This document shows, piece after piece, positions 1-8,472 of a stretch of DNA of 26,430 nt. The position numbers and the translations under genes are program-made. Location: the NCBI GenBank assembly GCA_047605445.1, contig JASGFP010000051.1:1-26430 (forward strand). Reading direction: 5' to 3'. The stretch's first letter is position 1, and each line of letters starts with the position of its first letter. The notes below the pieces were generated by a model. That model made no database searches and was not told where the DNA came from. It worked only from the letters and a program-made list of their open reading frames with translations. This stretch comes from JAJXWB01 sp047605445 (lineage in GTDB: Bacteria; Pseudomonadota; Alphaproteobacteria; Rhizobiales; Beijerinckiaceae).

Positions 1-112
1 GCGCGCCCGGCAGCAGGCCCCTCATGCGCGCGGCGAGCCCTGCGACGAAGCCCGCGCGCGCGGGCTCGGCGGGGCGCTCATCCGACGACGGCGGGTGAAG
101 GGGGGCATGCAA
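1..112 (-). CDS. Possible N-terminus of the gene after lptA (lptB by gene order), partial
   Basis: An open frame runs leftwards from a stop at 125-127 off the window edge. It encodes a Pro/Ala/Arg-rich stretch (LHAPLHPPSSDERPAEPARA, then GFVAGLAARMRGLLPGA). In Rhizobiales the usual order is lptC-lptA-lptB-rpoN, and LptB, the cytoplasmic ATPase of the lipopolysaccharide exporter, often has a variable N-terminal extension there. Nothing of the ABC ATPase core (Walker A) lies inside the window, so the identity rests only on position. The start is unsettled: TTG at 110-112 or ATG at 23-25 are the in-frame candidates. The alternative ATG frame at 79-81 stops after 19 codons and is not used. Confidence 0.3.
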   Translation of the reverse strand, partial: MHAPLHPPSSDERPAEPARAGFVAGLAARMRGLLPGA

Positions 113-203
113 ATCGAATACGCCTCAATTCCTTGGCTCACAGGGCGTAGCCCGAGGCGCGCGCCGTTGCAACGGGCGGACGCCGGGCGGATGCGGCGCC
201 CGG

Positions 204-710
204 CTACTTGCCGCTCTCTTTGGCGCTGTCCTTGGGGGTCAGCACGGTGCGGGCGCGGCCGGTGACCGTCGCCCGGTTGGTCGCCATGTCGTAGATCAGC
301 TTGTCGCCCTGCGTCACGGTCGTGCCCTGCGTGAAGGTCACGTTGCCGATCAGGTACCACTTGTTTTCCTGCCGGTCGTAGACGCCGTTGTCGCCGGTGC
401 CGACCTTGTCCTTCTGCGCGACCGTCACCGGCCCCTTCATCTCAACGCGGCGGACGCTGGAATCGGACGAGTCCGCCGCGGCCTTGTCGAGATAGATGGT
501 CATGGCCGAGCCGCGCACCTTGGTCGGCCCCTGCGTCGCCAGCACGCTGCCGGTGTAGACGAGCTTGTTCTCCTTCTCGAAGAATTCGAGCTTGGAGGCG
601 TCGACCGTATAGGGGTCTTTCGAGCTGGCGCCGGGCAGCATGGCGGCGAGCGCCGGCGCGCAACCGAGCGCGAGAACGGCCAGACCGGCGGAAAGGAACG
701 GCAATCTCAC
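204..710 (-). CDS. lptA: LptA, periplasmic lipopolysaccharide-transport protein (OstA-like)
   Basis: This 168-residue protein should be the periplasmic bridge that passes lipopolysaccharide from the inner-membrane LptBFGC complex to LptD at the outer membrane. It has a signal peptide (hydrophobic residues about 4-21, probable cleavage after ALA). An OstA/LptA-type domain follows at about residues 33-155, with the repeated beta-strand pattern typical of the family (KLEFFEKENKLVYTGSV, then DNGVYDRQENKWYLIGNV, then GDKLIYDMATNRATVTG). Length is normal for LptA. The start is GTG at 708-710 and overlaps the stop of lptC by four bases (GTGA), so the two are translationally coupled. The stop is followed by about 90 bases before the next likely gene in the same direction. 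Confidence 0.93.
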   Translation of the reverse strand: MRLPFLSAGLAVLALGCAPALAAMLPGASSKDPYTVDASKLEFFEKENKLVYTGSVLATQGPTKVRGSAMTIYLDKAAADSSDSSVRRVEMKGPVTVAQKDKVGTGDNGVYDRQENKWYLIGNVTFTQGTTVTQGDKLIYDMATNRATVTGRARTVLTPKDSAKESGK

Positions 711-1408
711 TGGGCAGTCTCCGCGTCGGCAGGCGCGTCTGGCGTATTGTCGGTGAACACGGAATGCACGGGTCCGAGCAATTCCAGCTTGCGCGTCGCA
801 TCCTGATAAGTCGCGCCAGCGGCCTCGATCCGGCCGTTCGGCAGATCGACCATCACCGGCTCGCGCGAATCCACGGTCGAGGCGCGCATGTCGGCGGACG
901 CCTGCGTCAGCTTCATGTCGTACTGGCCCGCATTGTGGATGCGCACCGCGCCGGACAATTCCAGCCTGTCGCTGTCGGAATCGTAATGGCCCTTGGCGGC
1001 CTGGATCGCCGTGGTCGAGCCGTCCTTGGAGCCGAGCTTGGCGTCGACATTGTCGAGTTCGAACACTTTCGGCCGGCGCGTGTCCTGCACGACGGAATTG
1101 GCCTTGATCTCGTAGGGCTGGCCGTCCGCCCGATAGCCGGAAAGCCGTGGTCGGTCCATCTTGATCCGCGTGCCCTCGAGCCCGACGCTGGCGACCGACA
1201 GGCCGCCGATCTGCAGGCGATGCAGCGGATCGAAGAACAGGATGAAACCGATCAGCCCGACCGCGCCGACGCAGACCGCGATGATCGCGCGCCGCAGGAA
1301 CTGCACCCGCGCCGTGTGCCGGCCGGCGTCGACGAAGGCCGCAGGGCGCCGCCCGCCGAAATCGGCGAAAGACGATCGCTCGTCATATTGCGGCGAGGTG
1401 TCGGACAT
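707..1408 (-). CDS. lptC: LptC, lipopolysaccharide-transport inner-membrane protein
   Basis: This 233-residue protein is the bitopic subunit that receives lipopolysaccharide from LptBFG and hands it to LptA. A cytoplasmic N-terminus of about 40 residues is followed by one membrane segment (about 41-59, AIIAVCVGAVGLIGFILFF). A periplasmic LptC/YrbK-like beta-fold comes next (about 80-220; motifs such as RLSGYRADGQPYEIKA and SGAVRIHN). The length fits the longer alphaproteobacterial LptC. The start is ATG at 1406-1408. The gene lies 85 bp downstream of the RNase D stop on the same strand and overlaps lptA by four bases, so rnd-lptC-lptA could be one transcript. Confidence 0.9.
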   Translation of the reverse strand: MSDTSPQYDERSSFADFGGRRPAAFVDAGRHTARVQFLRRAIIAVCVGAVGLIGFILFFDPLHRLQIGGLSVASVGLEGTRIKMDRPRLSGYRADGQPYEIKANSVVQDTRRPKVFELDNVDAKLGSKDGSTTAIQAAKGHYDSDSDRLELSGAVRIHNAGQYDMKLTQASADMRASTVDSREPVMVDLPNGRIEAAGATYQDATRKLELLGPVHSVFTDNTPDAPADAETAQ

Positions 1409-1493
1409 CCGGGCTTCCAGTGGGGCGCAGGCGGCGCGCGCCGTTTAGACGCAAGGCTTTGGCGAAGTTAAGGCCGCAGCGTGAAACAATTCC

Positions 1494-2108
1494 TTATTCG
1501 TGACTGAATATGTCGTTCTCGGGCCAGCCCATCAAGTCGAGACGCGCCCGAGTCGGCAGGAAGCCGAAACAGGCCGCCGCCACGTCCGCGCGGCCTTCGC
1601 GCGCCAGCATGGCCTCCAGCTTTTCGCGCACGGCGTGGAGATGCAGCACGTCGGAGGCCGCATAGGCGAGTTGCGCGTCGGACAGCGTGTCCGCGCCCCA
1701 GTCGGAGGATTGCTGCTGCTTGGAGATTTCCACGCCGAGAAGTTCGCGCAGCAAATCCTTCAGCCCGTGCCGGTCGGTATAGGTGCGCGCGAGCTTGGAC
1801 GCGATCTTGGTGCAATAGACGGGGCTCGTCATCACGCCGAAGCGGTTGTAGAGCGCGGCGATGTCGAAGCGGGCGAAGTGGAAGATTTTCACGATGTTCG
1901 GGTCGGCGAGCAGCGCCTCGAGCCGCGGCGCGCGCGTCTGCCCCTTGGCGATCCGCACCACATCGGCCGTGCCGTCGCCGCGCGAAAGCTGAACCACGCA
2001 CAGCCTGTCGCGATGCGGATTGAGCCCCATCGTCTCGGTGTCGATGGCGACGGAGACGCCGAACGTGACGTCGGCCGGCAGGTCGCCTTCGTGGAAGCGG
2101 ATGGTCAT
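1494..2108 (-). CDS. rnd: Short ribonuclease D (DEDDy 3'-5' exonuclease)
   Basis: A 3'-to-5' exoribonuclease of the DEDD superfamily, expected to act on tRNA and other stable RNA ends in the cytoplasm. With the start at ATG 2106-2108 the protein has 204 residues and consists of the exonuclease domain only. Catalytic residues are visible: D23 and E25 in AIDTETMGL, D82 in FHFARFD, and the Exo III pair Y149/D153 in YAASDV, which marks it as the DEDDy type. The HRDC domains of the ~370-residue E. coli RNase D are absent; short forms are common in Rhizobiales. An in-frame TTG six codons upstream is possible, but the ATG is preceded by GGGG at normal distance. In the chromosome without the island this gene would lie beside the tRNA-Arg gene. 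Confidence 0.88.
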   Translation of the reverse strand: MTIRFHEGDLPADVTFGVSVAIDTETMGLNPHRDRLCVVQLSRGDGTADVVRIAKGQTRAPRLEALLADPNIVKIFHFARFDIAALYNRFGVMTSPVYCTKIASKLARTYTDRHGLKDLLRELLGVEISKQQQSSDWGADTLSDAQLAYAASDVLHLHAVREKLEAMLAREGRADVAAACFGFLPTRARLDLMGWPENDIFSHE

Positions 2109-2165
2109 GATTGGCCCCGGTGGCAAGATTTCTGGCGGTCTATCAAGGGGCGGGCGGCTTGTCGA

Positions 2166-2207
2166 ATGGCGGTCCCGAAGGGATTCGAACCCCTGACCTT
2201 CGGTTTA
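2166..2207 (-). repeat. attL: duplicated 3' part of tRNA-Arg(CCT)
   Basis: These 42 bases are identical to 19954-19995. Read on the minus strand they give the end of the anticodon loop, the 3' anticodon strand, the variable region, the T-arm, the 3' acceptor strand, discriminator G and CCA. The 5' half of the tRNA (D-arm and 5' acceptor strand) is missing after 2207, so this copy cannot make a tRNA. It marks the left junction of the island; bases 1-2165 are the original chromosome. Confidence 0.9.
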
Positions 2208-2492
2208 CGGCCACGACCGGCAATATCTCACGCTCGCCGCCGGCATGAAGTTCTGACGAACTTACTCACACTGGTCTAAAAGCGCCGCTGCACGAAAGTG
2301 CGGCGGCGCTGTTCTTCGCGACCCGCCAGCGTTCGTCACCGACTTTTCGCCGGCGTCGGCGCCTCGCGCAATGCTCATCTTTCCCGCACGCAGGACCGAG
2401 CGAGACTTCACAAGAGCCTTCGCAACGGCGTCACGAGAGCGTATGAATATCTGATTGAATTGTCGCCTTCGCATTTTTTTCGGACTGATTTC
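2208..2492. other. Left-end island DNA without a convincing gene
   Basis: I see no supported gene here. Frames that cross it give sequence unlike a folded protein. Apart from the hairpin at 2281-2310 nothing stands out. The DNA is less GC-rich by eye than the neighbouring genes. Confidence 0.5.
2281..2310. terminator. Strong hairpin near the left island end, possible terminator
   Basis: A 13-bp stem (2281-2293 with 2298-2310, one wobble pair) closes a GAAA loop on the plus strand (TTTC on the minus strand). Read on the minus strand the stem is followed by a short T run (CGCTTTTAG), as in a weak rho-independent terminator. Read on the plus strand it is followed by GTTCTT. It could stop leftward transcription before the junction. 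Function is inferred from structure only. Confidence 0.45.
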
Positions 2493-2714
2493 ATGATCGA
2501 GCAATTCCCGCAGCTCTCGGCCGCTTCGTCTGAGGCTGAGCGGTTCGAGGCGATAAGAACCGTCTCCTTCGCAACTATCGTCAACGGCGTCGAAATCGAG
2601 TTCGCTGTCACGGTCCCATGGGCGCACGATCCCGAGAGCGACGAGCATATTGCTTCGGACGTTGCTGCCGAGACTCCCGAGGCTCGCGCCGAGCGAGTGC
2701 CGCAGTCAGCCTGA
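2493..2714 (+). CDS. Small hypothetical protein at the left island end
   Basis: I do not recognise this 73-residue protein. It would start at ATG 2493 (MIEQFPQL...) and has no export signal. The frame is open upstream to 2298, but that part looks non-coding. The middle part (IRTVSFATIVNGVEIEFAVT, then VPW) resembles a degenerate translation near the other end of the island (about 19183-19293: LTIAFATRINGVDLDIEETV, then RW). This suggests a small family carried at both ends, or remnants of one. No good ribosome binding site precedes the ATG. It may be a real short gene or a decayed end of a longer one. Confidence 0.4.
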   Translation: MIEQFPQLSAASSEAERFEAIRTVSFATIVNGVEIEFAVTVPWAHDPESDEHIASDVAAETPEARAERVPQSA

Positions 2715-2810
2715 CGACGCTACATAGCGACTGAAGCCGACGTTGCCGAGGGTTCGGCAGGCCTGACTGGAAAATCGCGGGGCGGATGGCGCCTTCCGCG
2801 CCGACTCTTT

Positions 2811-4076
2811 TCAGCGCCGGCCGACGCTCGTCGTCGACTGCACCGTGTTCGAGGCGCTTTCGCCGAGCGCCTCGATCTGGTCGGACAGGCCCTCGCGGGT
2901 GCGACCGTCCACGATGGCGATCGGCGCCGAGACGACGACGCCGGCCGCGCGGCCAACAGTGCCGGCGGCGCCGATCGCGACCTGTCCGATCTTCTCGCCC
3001 AGCCCCGCGTGCCCGTCGCTGATCGCCTGCCCCGACGCCAGGCGCGCGCCGATCGATTGAACGATCTGCGGGCTTTCGGCGAACTTTCCGTGCCCAAGCG
3101 AATCCGCCGTCTTCACATCCGTCATGTCGACGACACGCAGTTTCGCCTGCGCCAGTTGCGCGCGATAGGGATCGGCGTCCGGGTCGATCGCGCCGACGCG
3201 CGCCGTCGATCCCCAGATGCGCCGGGACATCGCCAGCGCTTCGTCGTCGCGCGAGACGAACAGGGTGAAGTCGGGGCGCGTCCCGTCTTCCTCGATCAGG
3301 GCGATCTGTTTGCGGAAGACGTCGACATCGACATCGGGCGCGGCCAGCATGACCGTGGAAATCTTCTTCGGAATTCCGTGCTCGCGGATCGACATCTGCC
3401 GCAGCGCCTCGACGGTCACCCAATTGCCCATGGAATGGGCAAGGATCGAGATTTCGCCAATCGCGGGGTCCCGCACCAGCGTCAGCAAGGTCGTCTCCAG
3501 CGCGTCGCGCGAATAATTCGCGCTTTCGCGATCATAGGTGTAGGCGAGCAGCTTGCCGCGCGAAGGCCAGGTAAAAAGAACGGGCGTCACGGGGGCGCCG
3601 GAATCGTGCACGATCTGGGCGAACCGGTAGACGGCTTCCTCGAACCGCGTGTTGTATCCGTGCACGAATACGAGCGCCTGTCGCTTGGCGACCTTCGTCG
3701 TGCGCGCGTGCAGCCGGGCCATGGCGGCGGCTTCGTCGAGACGGTCGGCCCGCAGCGTGACGAATTCCTTCGCCGGGTCGCCCGGCGGCGTGGATGGAAA
3801 CTGGACCTCGCCGATCTCGCGCACGGCATCCGGCGGGATTGAAACCGCGATATCGGCGAAAGCCAGCCCGTGCCCGCGTTCGCCGGTGAACATCTGGCCC
3901 GGCGCCGCCCCATCGGGAGAGCGCGTGGTGGCGACGAGCATGTCGACCCTGCTGGCCCCCGGCGCCATCGGCGCGTCCACGCCGACCGGCACGAGAAAAG
4001 CGGTCGGACGGCCGCCGCAACCCGCTACGCCGATCGCTATCGCGATCGGCAGTGCAACCCGCAGCCGCAATCTCAA
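2811..4076 (-). CDS. DUF900-family alpha/beta hydrolase, predicted lipoprotein
   Basis: A 421-residue serine hydrolase of the DUF900 group; the substrate is unknown. The N-terminus is a lipoprotein signal (hydrophobic VALPIAIAIGV, then lipobox VAGC, with Cys near residue 19), so it should be membrane-anchored outside the cytoplasm. Hydrolase motifs follow: the oxyanion-hole strand LVFVHGYNTRFEEA, the nucleophile elbow AHSMGN, and late in the protein a likely catalytic His in DSLGHGKFAES, after an acidic region. The C-terminal ~70 residues are Gly/Ala-rich. I chose TTG 4074-4076 because AGGGGAG lies eight bases upstream on the minus strand and the lipobox then sits at normal distance. ATG 4122-4124 and GTG 4137-4139 are longer in-frame alternatives. 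It diverges from the DUF3604 operon and shares the intergenic region with its 37-bp element. Confidence 0.82.
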   Translation of the reverse strand: MRLRLRVALPIAIAIGVAGCGGRPTAFLVPVGVDAPMAPGASRVDMLVATTRSPDGAAPGQMFTGERGHGLAFADIAVSIPPDAVREIGEVQFPSTPPGDPAKEFVTLRADRLDEAAAMARLHARTTKVAKRQALVFVHGYNTRFEEAVYRFAQIVHDSGAPVTPVLFTWPSRGKLLAYTYDRESANYSRDALETTLLTLVRDPAIGEISILAHSMGNWVTVEALRQMSIREHGIPKKISTVMLAAPDVDVDVFRKQIALIEEDGTRPDFTLFVSRDDEALAMSRRIWGSTARVGAIDPDADPYRAQLAQAKLRVVDMTDVKTADSLGHGKFAESPQIVQSIGARLASGQAISDGHAGLGEKIGQVAIGAAGTVGRAAGVVVSAPIAIVDGRTREGLSDQIEALGESASNTVQSTTSVGRR

Positions 4077-4174
4077 GATGACGTCTCCCCTGACGCGAAC
4101 AGACGCGCCTCGTTCGGCCGGCATTCGGCCTGCCGCCACGACAGGCCTTCGATAGGCGATCTACGCCGCAACGG

Positions 4175-4211
4175 CTATCCGTCTTCGCCGGCCACCGGCG
4201 AGAGTGGATAG
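4175..4211. promoter_or_regulatory. 37-bp inverted-repeat element, copy 1 (before the first DUF3604 operon)
   Basis: CTATCC at 4175-4180 and GGATAG at 4206-4211 are exact inverted half-sites 25 bases apart. The element ends 73 bases before the ATG at 4285 and begins 98 bases before the start of the divergent hydrolase. It is also enclosed by an 8-bp inverted repeat (GGCGATCT at 4155-4162, AGATCGCC at 4210-4217). The same half-sites with identical spacing occur at 14411-14447 and 15589-15625, with a near-copy at 14537-14573. Likely the operator of the island's AraC-family regulator; this is inference. Confidence 0.75.
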
Positions 4212-4284
4212 ATCGCCTCGCGGAACGTCCGTAGGCTGCGACGACAACGCCGATGGTTCGGCGTCATCGCAAGGGGCACGACCT

Positions 4285-6312
4285 ATGAAAAGACCCGCTC
4301 GGACGACGGCGCACGCAATCGTGGGTGGATTCGCCATCGGATTCCTCGCGTCGGTCTCGCTGATCGCGTGCGCGCAGGCGCAGACGCAGAACGCTCCGCC
4401 GGCGGAGGACGACGTGGTCGTCAAGGGCGCCGTCGACCTCGACGATGGCGTCGGCGCTGCGCCGAAGGCCGATACGGCGGCGCAAGCTGCCGCGAAGAAA
4501 CAATATTCGCCCTACGCCGGCCGCAAATATCCGACGCGCCCCTTCTTCGGCGACACGCATCACCACACCGCCAACTCCGGCGACGCCTTCATGGCCGGCG
4601 ACCGGCTGACGCCTGAGCAGTCCTATCGTTTCGCGCGCGGCGAGGAGGTTGTTTCGTCCACGGGCGTGCCGGCGAAACTGTCGCGCCCGCTCGACTTCCA
4701 CGTCATCTCCGACCATGCCGAAGGGCTTGGCATCATGTACCAAGTCGCGGTCGGCAATCCCGCGCTCGCCGCCGACCCCACGCTCGCGCGCTGGGGCAAG
4801 GTGATGAAGGACGGCACGCCGGAGGAAGTGCAGAAGGTCAAGACCGAACTCGTCTCCGCGCAGGCGCAGGGCAAGCTGCCGCCCGTCATCAAGGACCCGA
4901 AAGTCGTCGGCCCGATCATGAAGTCGGTTTGGCAGGACTACACTGCGACCGCCAACAAGTTCAACGAACCCGGCCGCTTCACGGCGATGATAGCCTTCGA
5001 ATGGACCTCGGTGCCTGGCGGCAACAACCTCCACCGCAACGTGTTGTTCCGCGACGGCAAGGAAAAGGCCGACCAGGTCCTGCCGTTCACGGCCTGGCAG
5101 AGCGAGGACCCGGAAAAGCTCTGGGAATGGATGGCCAAATACGAGGCCAAGACGGGCGGCAAGATGCTGGCGATCCCGCACAACGGCAATCTGTCGAACG
5201 GCCGCATGTTCGAGCCGACGGATTTCGCGGGCAAGCCGCTGTCGAAGGATTACGCCGAGCGTCGCGCGCGCTTCGAGGTGCTGCAGGAAGTCATGCAGAC
5301 CAAGGGCAATTCCGAAACGCATCCCTCGATGTCGCCCAACGACGAATTCGCGAATTTCGGCATCCAGGGCTGGGACAACGGCAATCTGACGCTGGAGGAC
5401 AAGCCGGAGACGCCGGAGATGCGGCCCTTCATGTATCTGCGCGGCGGCCTACTGCAGGGCCTGCTCTACGAACAGAAACTCGGCGTCAATCCGTTCAAGT
5501 TTGGCTTCGCGGGCGGGACCGACGTGCACAATTCGCTGACGGCTGTCGAGTCTGACAATTACTACGGCAAGCATGTCGAGCAGGAGCCGCATCCCGATCG
5601 CTGGTCCTTTGTCGAGAAGAAGGGCTTCGGCTTCACGCGCTACACCTGGAATTACGAGGCCGCCGGCTATTCCGGCGTCTGGGCGACAGAGAACACGCGC
5701 GAAGCCCTGTGGGACGCGATGAAGCGCAAGGAAGTCTACGCGACCTCGGGCACGCGCATGACCCTGCGCTTCTTCGGCGGCTGGGACTTCAAGCCGGAAG
5801 ACGCGCGCTCGCGCTATCTGGCCGAGGCCGGCTACGGCAAGGGCGTGCCGATGGGCGGGGACCTGCCCAAGGCGCCGGCCGGCGCCAAGGCGCCGACCTT
5901 CATGGTCGCGGCGATGAAGGACGCGCAGGGCGGCAATCTCGACCGCATCCAGATCGTCAAGGGCTGGGTCGATAAATCCGGCAAGACCTTCGAGAAAATC
6001 TACGACGTCGTCTGGAGCAATGCCGCGAGCCGCAAGATGCGCAACGGCAAGGTGCCGCCGGTCGGCGACACGGTGGACGTGGCGACCGCAACCTGGCGCA
6101 ACTCGATCGGCGAGCCGGAACTGTCGGCCGTGTGGAAAGACCCGGATTTCGATCCCGCGATCCGCGCCTTCTACTACGCGCGCGCGATCGAAATCCCGAC
6201 GCCGCGCTGGACTGCCTACGATCAGGTTCGCTTCAACGTGAAAATGTCGAAGGACGTGCCGATGAAGCACCAGCAGCGCGCCTGGGCGTCGTCGATCTGG
6301 TACACGCCTTAG
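4285..6312 (+). CDS. DUF3604 protein, first copy (exported, metal-site motifs)
   Basis: A 675-residue DUF3604 protein; the reaction is not known to me. The N-terminus is an export signal (hydrophobic about 12-30) ending either in a lipobox-like LIAC or at a normal AQA site, so it is periplasmic or lipid-anchored. Histidine- and aspartate-rich motifs resemble a PHP-type metal-dependent hydrolase: GDTHHHT (about 89-95), SDHAEGLG (about 142-149), IPHNGN (about 297-302) and GGTDVHNS (about 410-417). The start at ATG 4285 follows AAGGGG at good distance; an open frame upstream to 4204 is not needed. It heads a six-gene operon and is clearly paralogous to 15696-17621, the two sharing all four motifs and the C-terminal IPTPRW...RAW.S.VWYT pattern. 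Confidence 0.88.
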   Translation: MKRPARTTAHAIVGGFAIGFLASVSLIACAQAQTQNAPPAEDDVVVKGAVDLDDGVGAAPKADTAAQAAAKKQYSPYAGRKYPTRPFFGDTHHHTANSGDAFMAGDRLTPEQSYRFARGEEVVSSTGVPAKLSRPLDFHVISDHAEGLGIMYQVAVGNPALAADPTLARWGKVMKDGTPEEVQKVKTELVSAQAQGKLPPVIKDPKVVGPIMKSVWQDYTATANKFNEPGRFTAMIAFEWTSVPGGNNLHRNVLFRDGKEKADQVLPFTAWQSEDPEKLWEWMAKYEAKTGGKMLAIPHNGNLSNGRMFEPTDFAGKPLSKDYAERRARFEVLQEVMQTKGNSETHPSMSPNDEFANFGIQGWDNGNLTLEDKPETPEMRPFMYLRGGLLQGLLYEQKLGVNPFKFGFAGGTDVHNSLTAVESDNYYGKHVEQEPHPDRWSFVEKKGFGFTRYTWNYEAAGYSGVWATENTREALWDAMKRKEVYATSGTRMTLRFFGGWDFKPEDARSRYLAEAGYGKGVPMGGDLPKAPAGAKAPTFMVAAMKDAQGGNLDRIQIVKGWVDKSGKTFEKIYDVVWSNAASRKMRNGKVPPVGDTVDVATATWRNSIGEPELSAVWKDPDFDPAIRAFYYARAIEIPTPRWTAYDQVRFNVKMSKDVPMKHQQRAWASSIWYTP

Positions 6313-6368
6313 GCAGAAGCCGCGGCGTTCGACACTCAAGTCAACTGATTGAAACCCGAGCGAAGCGA

Positions 6369-7796
6369 ATGCAAAGAAATCTTATCGTGCTGGCCACTGT
6401 CGCTGCGCTTGTCTCGGGCCCGGCGGCAGGGCAGCAGTCTGGCGCCAATGCGGTCTCGTCCGTCGAACAGGCGCAGGAGGATCAGGCCTTTGCACTAGGC
6501 GCCCAAGCCTACATCTACGCCTATCCGCTCGCGATCACGGCGGCGACCGCCGAAGTCAGCACGGCTGCCGAAAAGCCGCAACCGAACGGGCGCGCGCCGT
6601 TCAACATGTTCGGCCATGCGGGCAAGCTGATGACCGCAGCCGACAAGGATGTCGTCTCGCCCAACGGCGACACGGTCTATTCGAGCGCCTTCGTCGATCT
6701 CAAGCAGGGCGCGGCGCTGCTGTCGGTTCCCGATGTCGGCAAGCGCTATTATTCAATGATGCTGGAAGACGCCTACACCAACGTATTCGGCTACGTCGGC
6801 TCGCGGGCGACCGGCAGCCGCGCGGGCAAATATCTGATCGTCGGGCCGGACTGGAAGGGCAAGACGCCGGCCGGCGCGAAGCGCATCGTTTCGCCGACGC
6901 CGCTTTTGTGGATCATCGGCCGCACGCTGGTCGACGGCGAGAAGGACCTTCCGAACGTCGCGGCGATCCAGCAGAAATACCAGTTGACGATGATCCCGCC
7001 CGCCATCGATCCGACGCCGATCAAGCAACGCTGGAACATCAAGCTGCAGCCGAAACTGCCGCCGGTCGAGCAGGTGGATACGCTGGACTGGAAAACCTAC
7101 TTCCAGTGGGCCGGCGCCCTGATGAAAGACAACCCGCCGCCTGCGTCCGACAGCGCGCTGGTCGAACAGTTCAAGCCGATCGGCCTGACGGTGAAGGGCG
7201 GCTTCGATCCCGGCAGCCTCTCCACCGCGACGCAGAAGGGTCTCGAACGCGGCTATGAGGCCGGCAAGCGCATCATGAAGATGGAAGCGCTGAAGGCCGG
7301 CGGCGTCGAGGCGAACAAGTGGGCCTACAATCTGAACGCCGGCAAATGGGGGCAGGACTTCAATCTGCGCGCCGCCATCGCCTATCGCGGCCTCGGCCAG
7401 AACACGCCGGAGGAAGCGCTCTACATGAACGCGCTTCAAGGCGCCGACAATCAGCGCCTGAACGGCGCCAAGAACTACACGATCACCTTCGCGAAGGGCA
7501 ATCTGAAGCCGGTCGACGGCTTCTGGTCGATCACCATGTACAACGCCGCGAATTTCTTCGAGGACAATCCGATCAATCGCTATGCGATCGGCAATCGCAC
7601 GCCCGATCTGAAATTCAATCCGGACGGCTCCATCACCGTTTACGTCCAGAAGGCCGCGCCCGAAGGCGACAAGAAGGCGAACTGGCTGCCCGCGCCGGAC
7701 GGCGACTTCAGATTGTCGATGCGGCTGTACGTTCCGAAGGCGGAAGTCTTGAGCGGCAAGTGGGTTCCGCCGGAGATCACCCCGCACGCGAAGTGA
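6369..7796 (+). CDS. DUF1254/DUF1214-domain exported protein
   Basis: A 475-residue protein of the DUF1254-DUF1214 family, function unknown. It has a signal peptide (hydrophobic residues about 5-19, cleavage near AAGQQ). The DUF1254 part is at about residues 35-170 (AQAYIYAYPLAI, SPNGDTVYSSAFVDL, RYYSMMLEDAYTNVFGYVGS). The DUF1214 part is in the last ~120 residues (NAKNYTI-like strand, KPVDGFWSITMYN, NRYAIGNRT, and the closing WLPAPDGDF.L..RLYVPK pattern). The length is usual for the two-domain form. It follows the DUF3604 gene by 56 bp on the same strand. An open frame reaches back to 6132 inside the DUF3604 gene, but that part is only an overlapping frame; the ATG at 6369 gives the signal peptide. 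Confidence 0.88.
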   Translation: MQRNLIVLATVAALVSGPAAGQQSGANAVSSVEQAQEDQAFALGAQAYIYAYPLAITAATAEVSTAAEKPQPNGRAPFNMFGHAGKLMTAADKDVVSPNGDTVYSSAFVDLKQGAALLSVPDVGKRYYSMMLEDAYTNVFGYVGSRATGSRAGKYLIVGPDWKGKTPAGAKRIVSPTPLLWIIGRTLVDGEKDLPNVAAIQQKYQLTMIPPAIDPTPIKQRWNIKLQPKLPPVEQVDTLDWKTYFQWAGALMKDNPPPASDSALVEQFKPIGLTVKGGFDPGSLSTATQKGLERGYEAGKRIMKMEALKAGGVEANKWAYNLNAGKWGQDFNLRAAIAYRGLGQNTPEEALYMNALQGADNQRLNGAKNYTITFAKGNLKPVDGFWSITMYNAANFFEDNPINRYAIGNRTPDLKFNPDGSITVYVQKAAPEGDKKANWLPAPDGDFRLSMRLYVPKAEVLSGKWVPPEITPHAK

Positions 7797-7872
7797 GAGC
7801 TGGTCGAGAAACGAGAGACGGCCGGCGGAGTGTCGGATATGTTGTCCGTCGCTTTGTCAATGGTGCGCGAAT

Positions 7873-8472
7873 ATGAAGCCCGAAACCAATTCCCGCGTTG
7901 CGCTTGCCGTTGCTCTTGCGCTCGTCTGTTCCAGTGGAACGGCGCAAGCCCATACCGGCGAAGGCGTCGCCGGCGGGTTCGCCGCCGGCTTCCTGCATCC
8001 GATCAACGGTCTCGATCATCTGGCGGCCATGGTCGCCGTCGGCCTGTGGGGCGCGTTCCTCGGCATGCCGGCCATCTGGATCCTGCCGATCGTTTTCCCG
8101 CTGGTGATGGCTTTCGGCGGCGCCCTCGGCATCGCCGGCGTTCCGCTTCCGTCGGTCGAGACCTGGATTGCAGGCTCAGCGATCATACTCGGCATTTGCG
8201 TCGCGCTCGCCCTGCGCCCGCCGCTGTGGATCGCAGCCATCATCGTCGGCGCCTTCGCCATTTTCCACGGCCATGCGCACGGCACGGAACTGCCTGGCGC
8301 GGCCAACCCGCTCGCCTATGCGCTGGGCTTCGTGCTGGCGACGGGGATGCTGCATCTGGCTGGCATCGGGTTTGGCCTACTGTCGCGCTACGACCTCGGC
8401 CGCTACGCGGTGCGGGCTATGGGCGCGGCGATCGCTGCGCTCGGCGTCGCCTTCCTGACAGGCTATGCATGA
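7873..8472 (+). CDS. HupE/UreJ-family membrane protein
   Basis: A 199-residue polytopic membrane protein of the HupE/UreJ family, whose members are thought to move nickel or related metal ions. A cleavable signal (about 8-26, ending AQA) precedes the family signature HPINGLDH, a run of hydrophobic segments (about six) and the histidine cluster FHGHAHGTE, which could be metal-binding. No hydrogenase or urease gene is in the window, so the usual nickel-enzyme role is not supported by context. It lies 76 bp after the DUF1254 gene, and its stop overlaps the next start (ATGA). The ribosome binding site is weak. Confidence 0.87.
   Translation: MKPETNSRVALAVALALVCSSGTAQAHTGEGVAGGFAAGFLHPINGLDHLAAMVAVGLWGAFLGMPAIWILPIVFPLVMAFGGALGIAGVPLPSVETWIAGSAIILGICVALALRPPLWIAAIIVGAFAIFHGHAHGTELPGAANPLAYALGFVLATGMLHLAGIGFGLLSRYDLGRYAVRAMGAAIAALGVAFLTGYA

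Noticed and set aside
1500..2279. 259-codon plus-strand frame opposite RNase D
   Set aside because: It is antisense to a clear RNase D gene and ends in a translation of the duplicated tRNA part (VPKGFEPLTFG).
2298..2492. Longer N-terminus for the small protein at 2493
   Set aside because: The upstream translation is Arg/Ser-rich without pattern and crosses a hairpin flank; the part resembling its partner near 19200 lies after ATG 2493.
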